This document shows, one piece after another, positions 15,023 to 18,534 of a stretch of 18,534 bases of DNA. The stretch is from Methanobacterium sp. (lineage in GTDB: Archaea > Methanobacteriota > Methanobacteria > Methanobacteriales > Methanobacteriaceae). The notes under the pieces are model-generated. The model was not told the origin of the DNA and ran no database searches. It was given only the letters and a program-made list of their open reading frames with translations. The position numbers and the translations under genes are program-made. Numbering within the stretch: the stretch's first letter is position 1; each line of letters starts with the position of its first letter. The DNA is taken from positions 1 through 18,534 of the forward strand of contig JADFDH010000014.1 in the NCBI GenBank assembly GCA_018263005.1, given 5' to 3'.

Positions 15023-16177
15023 TTATTTTCTGATACTCTTCTCATATTCAGCGATTACTTCATCAACTGGACCCTCCATGACCATTCTACCTTTATCCAG
15101 CCATATTGCATGGGTGCATAATTTTTTAACCTGGGCCATGGAATGGGACACCAGTAAAACTGTGGTGTCTTTGCTAAGAAGTGAATTCATTCGTTCTTCA
15201 CTCTTTTTTTGGAATTTTATATCCCCTGTAGAAAATACTTCATCTAGGATGAGTATTTCAGGCAGTACCATGGTGGAAAGGGAAAATCCCAGACGAGAAA
15301 TCATCCCTGATGAATAATTTTTAAGGGGTACGTCGATGAATTCCTCTAATTCTGCAAATTCCACTATTTCATCGAATTTCCTTTCCATAAAGCTTTTTGA
15401 ATAACCTAGGAGGGCTCCTCGAAGAAAAATATTCTCTCTACCTGTGTAGTTTGAGTCAAATCCGCCCCCGAGCTCTAATAGGGGCACCACACCGCCGTTT
15501 ACTTTGATTTTTCCTTCAGTTGGCTTCATAACCCCTGAAATTAGTTTAAGTAATGTGCTTTTACCAGCGCCGTTTAATCCGATTATACCTAATTTCTCTC
15601 CTTTTTTAACCTGAAAAGACACGTTTTTAAGTGCCCAGAATTCCTGATAGAGAAGTTCTCCCTTGACCAATTTGATGAAGTACTCCTTTATATTATCCAC
15701 CTTTTCCTGGCTTAAATTAAACTCCATACCCACATTTTCCACCCGTATAACTATGCCTTCCATGGACTCAGGGAAGGTAACTATATCAGATTCTTTTACC
15801 GGGGTGGTTGATGGTTCTGTTTCAGTTTCCACCAGATTCCTTCTTATAAAGGCGATGGGGGTGAAGATGATAGTCACCGAAAATAAAAGGATTCTTAAGG
15901 GGATGTCATTTGAATTAAGAGGTATAGATAATATTATTAATAGAATGGTAATGAGGATACTTAAATTAACGGAATAAACTGCCCTTATACAAAGGTTATT
16001 CCGGTATATCGGTGGTTTTAAAGCAGCTAACAGGGCATATCCTGGTAAAAACAGCACGAAAAGCGCCAGGGGTGGTAGGTTAAGGGGATAGATGTTTAAA
16101 TCGGGGATCATCAACGACCAGATTAGCGATGCAATGGCCAATATCAATATAAATAATAAGTCCCGATAAGGTTTCAA
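15023..16177 (-). CDS. polysaccharide ABC exporter ATPase (Wzt/TagH-type) fused to a DUF1616-like membrane domain
   Basis: Drives export of lipid-linked glycan with the permease upstream. 384 residues. The N-terminal 115 residues are four membrane helices (about 8-26, 34-53, 66-86, 93-111) carrying IPDLNIYPLN and LFLPGYALL, the same core as the DUF1616 protein at 12503. A charged linker (115-140) leads to the ATPase: Walker A GLNGAGKST (200-208), GGGFDSNYTGRENIFLRG (237-254) typical of the Wzt/TagH group, signature NYSSGM (287-292), Walker B ILILDEV (308-314) and switch His345. It ends soon after the ATPase, so the carbohydrate-binding C-terminal domain of long Wzt proteins is absent. The TTG start is supported by AGGAG nine bases upstream. 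Members of this family normally lack membrane helices, so the fusion is unusual. It is 77 bases after the permease gene. Confidence 0.9.
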   Translation of the reverse strand: MKPYRDLLFILILAIASLIWSLMIPDLNIYPLNLPPLALFVLFLPGYALLAALKPPIYRNNLCIRAVYSVNLSILITILLIILSIPLNSNDIPLRILLFSVTIIFTPIAFIRRNLVETETEPSTTPVKESDIVTFPESMEGIVIRVENVGMEFNLSQEKVDNIKEYFIKLVKGELLYQEFWALKNVSFQVKKGEKLGIIGLNGAGKSTLLKLISGVMKPTEGKIKVNGGVVPLLELGGGFDSNYTGRENIFLRGALLGYSKSFMERKFDEIVEFAELEEFIDVPLKNYSSGMISRLGFSLSTMVLPEILILDEVFSTGDIKFQKKSEERMNSLLSKDTTVLLVSHSMAQVKKLCTHAIWLDKGRMVMEGPVDEVIAEYEKSIRK

Positions 16178-16186
16178 AGTGTGATA

Positions 16187-16191
16187 CTCCT
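16187..16191 (-). promoter_or_regulatory. ribosome binding site AGGAG that supports a TTG start
   Basis: AGGAG lies nine bases before the TTG at 16175-16177. No ATG or GTG lies in frame near it upstream, and the first membrane helix begins right after the TTG, so translation from here includes the whole DUF1616-like domain. Confidence 0.65.
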
Positions 16192-16254
16192 GAACGTTTT
16201 TTTTATAAATTTTATTTTTACTTTGTATTTTTCTAAGTTTGATTTGCTTTTATT

Positions 16255-17052
16255 TTAAATATACAATATGAATCTGTCCTGATTTTTATATAAAACAATT
16301 ATACCTATGATTAGGGACACTATAGCTACAATAGTTCCATAAATTAGTTGAATTGGATCGAACCAGGTTGCATATAAAAATGCATCCCTTAACATCTCTA
16401 TATAAACAAATAATGGGTTTATCTGGAGGAGGATCTGGAATTTGGCTGGTATGATATCTGCAGGGAAGAAAATTGCACTGGCATAAAGTAGGAGGGTCAG
16501 GAAAACTCCGTAGAGATGTTTTATGTCTCTGAAGAATACGGTGTAGGTGGCCAGTATGAGACCGACACCTATGGTGAATATCAGTAACAGTATGGTGGGT
16601 ACCACAGCCAGAAACATGAAGGTGGTGAATGGTGTTTGGGTGGCTATCATCACCGCGAATAAGACTATGAGGGATAAAAGGTAGGTCACCAGACTACTCA
16701 GTACCACACTTAAAGTGAAGATGTATTTTGGTACATATAATTTCTTGATTGTACCCCTATTGATGAGGATGGAGTCCATGGACTGCGAACTCCCATCTGA
16801 AAAGAAAGTAAATGCTAACCGTCCCGTTAAAAGATAAATTGGATAATTAGCTATGTCACTTTTAAATAGGGTCGAAAATATGATGGTTAAAACAATCATG
16901 AAGAGTAGAGGCTCCATTAAACTCCAAAATATTCCCAGCACAGATCTACGATACTTTATCTTTATATTTTTCTTCACCAGCTCGATGAGCAGGTATCTGT
17001 ATTTCAAAAAGTTAGCAATGAATCTGTGAACTTTTATACCTTCAACTACCAT
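16255..17052 (-). CDS. polysaccharide ABC exporter permease, ABC-2 type (Wzm/TagG-like)
   Basis: 265 residues, membrane partner of the ATPase encoded next. The N-terminal cytoplasmic part carries KIKYRRSVLGIFWSLMEP (31-48), the hallmark of this group. About six membrane helices follow (roughly 42-63, 71-91, 110-136, 143-170, 181-199, 233-256). Other family features: LYVPKYIFTLS (105-115), RDIKHLYGVFLTLLLYAS (175-192) and NPLFVYIEMLRDAF (212-225). GTGAT four bases before the ATG serves as ribosome site. It precedes the ATPase gene, the usual order in O-antigen and teichoic-acid exporters, and has a TATA box at 17140-17147. The transported glycan is unknown; the surrounding genes suggest a ManNAcA-containing, methylated surface polysaccharide. 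Confidence 0.92.
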   Translation of the reverse strand: MVVEGIKVHRFIANFLKYRYLLIELVKKNIKIKYRRSVLGIFWSLMEPLLFMIVLTIIFSTLFKSDIANYPIYLLTGRLAFTFFSDGSSQSMDSILINRGTIKKLYVPKYIFTLSVVLSSLVTYLLSLIVLFAVMIATQTPFTTFMFLAVVPTILLLIFTIGVGLILATYTVFFRDIKHLYGVFLTLLLYASAIFFPADIIPAKFQILLQINPLFVYIEMLRDAFLYATWFDPIQLIYGTIVAIVSLIIGIIVLYKNQDRFILYI

Positions 17053-17139
17053 AGTATCACTGAATAAAATAACATAAATCTAATGGGGAGTTTTAATAAT
17101 TCCGATTTGAATGTAGTTAAATTAATATCCGACTCAACC

Positions 17140-17147
17140 TATATAAA
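17140..17147 (-). promoter_or_regulatory. TATA box for the exporter operon
   Basis: TTTATATA on the minus strand; transcript start expected near 17115 and leader about 63 bases to the permease ATG. The 172-base gap before it also separates these genes from the 17225 gene, so the exporter can be read independently. Confidence 0.45.
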
Positions 17148-17224
17148 CTCTACTTAAAAAATGTATCCATGGCACCGATTTTTATGCCCCCTAATTGAAC
17201 CAGGAGGACTTAATCAAACAAAGA

Positions 17225-18534
17225 TTATTTAACCTTACTAACCAGGATGAATTCATCATTGGACAATTTATGAGAGGTAAATTCTTTGATCCCTACTTTT
17301 AATTTGTCATCATCATTTAAAGAGTTCTTCAATTTATCATTCAACAACTGGTCATAACCCAGTTCCAGTACTAAGAGGTCATCTCCATTTAACCTTTCCA
17401 TCATAACTTCAAGGATTTTCCCATAATTTGAATGGTCCAACCCAGTGTTTACAATTAAAACATCGGTGTTCTCCAAATTTCCCAGCACACCTTCCAAGTC
17501 TTCAGTAACCGGTTTTGTGGAATGCCTGGTTAGTGAGAACATCTTCCGAAACACCCCATACACACTGTTATCCTTTAATAGAAGGGTACATTTAAGTGAA
17601 CGATAAGATTTATCAGTTTCTCCAATGATCCTGTATATGGCCCTCTGGGAACTGTCTGACTTACATCCGCTACAAATATCATCTACTAATTTACTATTAC
17701 AGATATTACAGTTCTCCAAAGCTGTGATTTCCAAGTCTTTTGCATTTTCAAGCGTGAGTGGATGAGCAGCTGCTGTGTTTTCATCCAGATGGGTGCTGAA
17801 TTTTGGTAGGGTTTTCACGGATTGGGATATCCACCCTGGAATTTCACCCAGTTTCCAGCCTTCACTCTGGAGGTAGTAACTGTATTCAACGTCCATATGG
17901 TCCTGGGGAAGCAGGGGGTTGAAACCACCACTTTTAAGATAGGCATCTCTTCTCAGGATATAGATACCGCCCTGAACATGTTTAAACTTGATATTATCCT
18001 TACCAGTGATATAGTCCCTGTTCCTGAAGTTATCAAAGAATTCCTGGGCTTGGTAGGTTGCACCATTATAATAACTGGGGGAATACGCCAGATCACCGGC
18101 TATAGCCACATCTTCATGGTTTCTCATATACTCTACTGCCTTTAATTCCCAGCCCTGTTTTAAAACGAAGGCTTCATTGCTGCAGAGATAGATGGCAAAT
18201 TCATTATCCATGGCCTCCAGGGCAACGTTGGATGCCGGGCCGCAGAACATGTTTTCCTTAAGGAATATCAAACGTATGTTGGGGTGTGATTGGGCATATT
18301 CTTGGAGGAAATCTTTAGACTCCGGGTCGCTGTCGTTGTCTACTATGGTTAAATCAAACTCCATCCTGGTGTATTTAAAGATACGGTCCAGGATTTCCTT
18401 CATGGTTTCCAGGTCCTTGTAACGTCCCCTTTGATGGGTGACCATGAATATGTCAATTCTGTAGTTATTCCAGATATCCAGAATGGTTTTAGTGGTGTCT
18501 TCCACACTCGATAATTTCTGGACCTGATTTTGGG
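17225..18534 (-). CDS. GT2-like glycosyltransferase with C-terminal zinc ribbon and remnant methyltransferase, 5'-truncated by window edge
   Basis: The frame is open to the right edge. A GTG at 18503-18505 would give 426 residues but has no ribosome site, and nine more codons upstream are open, so the start may lie beyond the window. Numbering from that GTG: GT2 fold about 15-255, with IDIFMVTHQRGRY (17-29), LTIVDNDSDPESKDF (52-66), CGPASNVAL (88-96), and MDVEYSYYLQSEGWKL (204-219) in the catalytic-acid region. Where a metal-binding DxD or NND is expected I read YLCSNEAFV (106-114), so activity is uncertain. A Cys4 zinc ribbon follows (266, 269, 278, 281: C-x2-C-x8-C-x2-C) and then DSSQRAIYRII, which recalls the ribbon plus ERHR stretch that precedes some methyltransferases. 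The last 90 residues (VLIVNTGLDH, LLVLELGYD) resemble a half methyltransferase without the glycine-rich SAM loop. Role in the glycan pathway is inferred from context. Confidence 0.75.
   Translation of the reverse strand, partial: QNQVQKLSSVEDTTKTILDIWNNYRIDIFMVTHQRGRYKDLETMKEILDRIFKYTRMEFDLTIVDNDSDPESKDFLQEYAQSHPNIRLIFLKENMFCGPASNVALEAMDNEFAIYLCSNEAFVLKQGWELKAVEYMRNHEDVAIAGDLAYSPSYYNGATYQAQEFFDNFRNRDYITGKDNIKFKHVQGGIYILRRDAYLKSGGFNPLLPQDHMDVEYSYYLQSEGWKLGEIPGWISQSVKTLPKFSTHLDENTAAAHPLTLENAKDLEITALENCNICNSKLVDDICSGCKSDSSQRAIYRIIGETDKSYRSLKCTLLLKDNSVYGVFRKMFSLTRHSTKPVTEDLEGVLGNLENTDVLIVNTGLDHSNYGKILEVMMERLNGDDLLVLELGYDQLLNDKLKNSLNDDDKLKVGIKEFTSHKLSNDEFILVSKVK

Noticed and set aside
12230..17196. 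Shared 13-mer ATGCCCCCTAATT at 12230-12242 and 17184-17196
   Set aside because: A single 13-base match is expected by chance in a window of this size, and the two contexts differ (ribosome site of one gene, 3' side of another).
17186..17209. Possible terminator hairpin after the 17225 gene (CCTCCT paired with AGGGGG, minus strand)
   Set aside because: Only six pairs with one G-U, and the T-run is about 30 bases further on; too weak to call.

Overview
The window looks like a cell-surface polysaccharide (glycan) biosynthesis and export locus from an archaeon. The best guess is a Methanobacterium-like methanogen (Methanobacteriales). Reasons: A+T-rich DNA; archaeal TATA boxes about 25 bases ahead of probable transcript starts; ribosome binding sites of the GGTGAT / AGGAG type with ATG, GTG and TTG starts; and two proteins carrying DUF1616-type membrane segments, one with a Cys4 zinc ribbon of a kind I associate with Methanobacteriaceae. 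The genus is inference; I ran no search.

Layout, left to right. (1) The 3' part of a UDP-N-acetyl-D-mannosamine dehydrogenase gene (wecC type), cut by the left edge. (2) A small SAM methyltransferase gene (+), convergent with two large minus-strand genes: a GT2-GT4 double glycosyltransferase and a 1270-residue protein joining a methyltransferase, a coiled coil, a CgeB-type glycosyltransferase and a GT4-type glycosyltransferase. (3) A 946-base gene-free stretch (7932-8877) that is not empty. It holds a decayed copy of the 5' end of the next gene, a perfect 17-base tandem duplication, and about five degenerate units with a 45-base period. (4) A membrane polyprenyl-phosphate sugar-1-phosphate transferase (+), the enzyme that would start the glycan on the lipid carrier. 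(5) Two minus-strand methyltransferases with N-terminal coiled coils, one built on eight 21-base (7-residue) tandem repeats. (6) A DUF1616 membrane protein with a zinc ribbon (+). (7) A minus-strand run: a two-domain protein cut by the right edge (GT2 plus zinc ribbon plus remnant methyltransferase), an ABC-2 permease (Wzm/TagG type), an ABC ATPase (Wzt/TagH type) fused to an N-terminal DUF1616-like membrane domain, and a GT2 rhamnosyltransferase-like enzyme.

How they may work together (inference): WecC makes UDP-ManNAcA; the polyprenyl transferase loads the first sugar onto the lipid carrier inside the membrane; the GT2, GT4 and CgeB-type enzymes lengthen and branch the chain; the methyltransferases decorate or cap it; the permease and ATPase flip it outward. 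The combination of coiled-coil methyltransferases with an ABC exporter resembles the bacterial WbdD / Wzm-Wzt logic, in which a coiled coil sets chain length. The other notable novelty is the DUF1616-ABC ATPase fusion beside a stand-alone DUF1616 protein.

The genes for the methyltransferases and multi-domain glycosyltransferases (1191-7931 and 10309-12224) look more A+T-rich by eye than wecC, the sugar transferase, the DUF1616 gene and the exporter. This suggests exchangeable decoration cassettes set in a more stable backbone.
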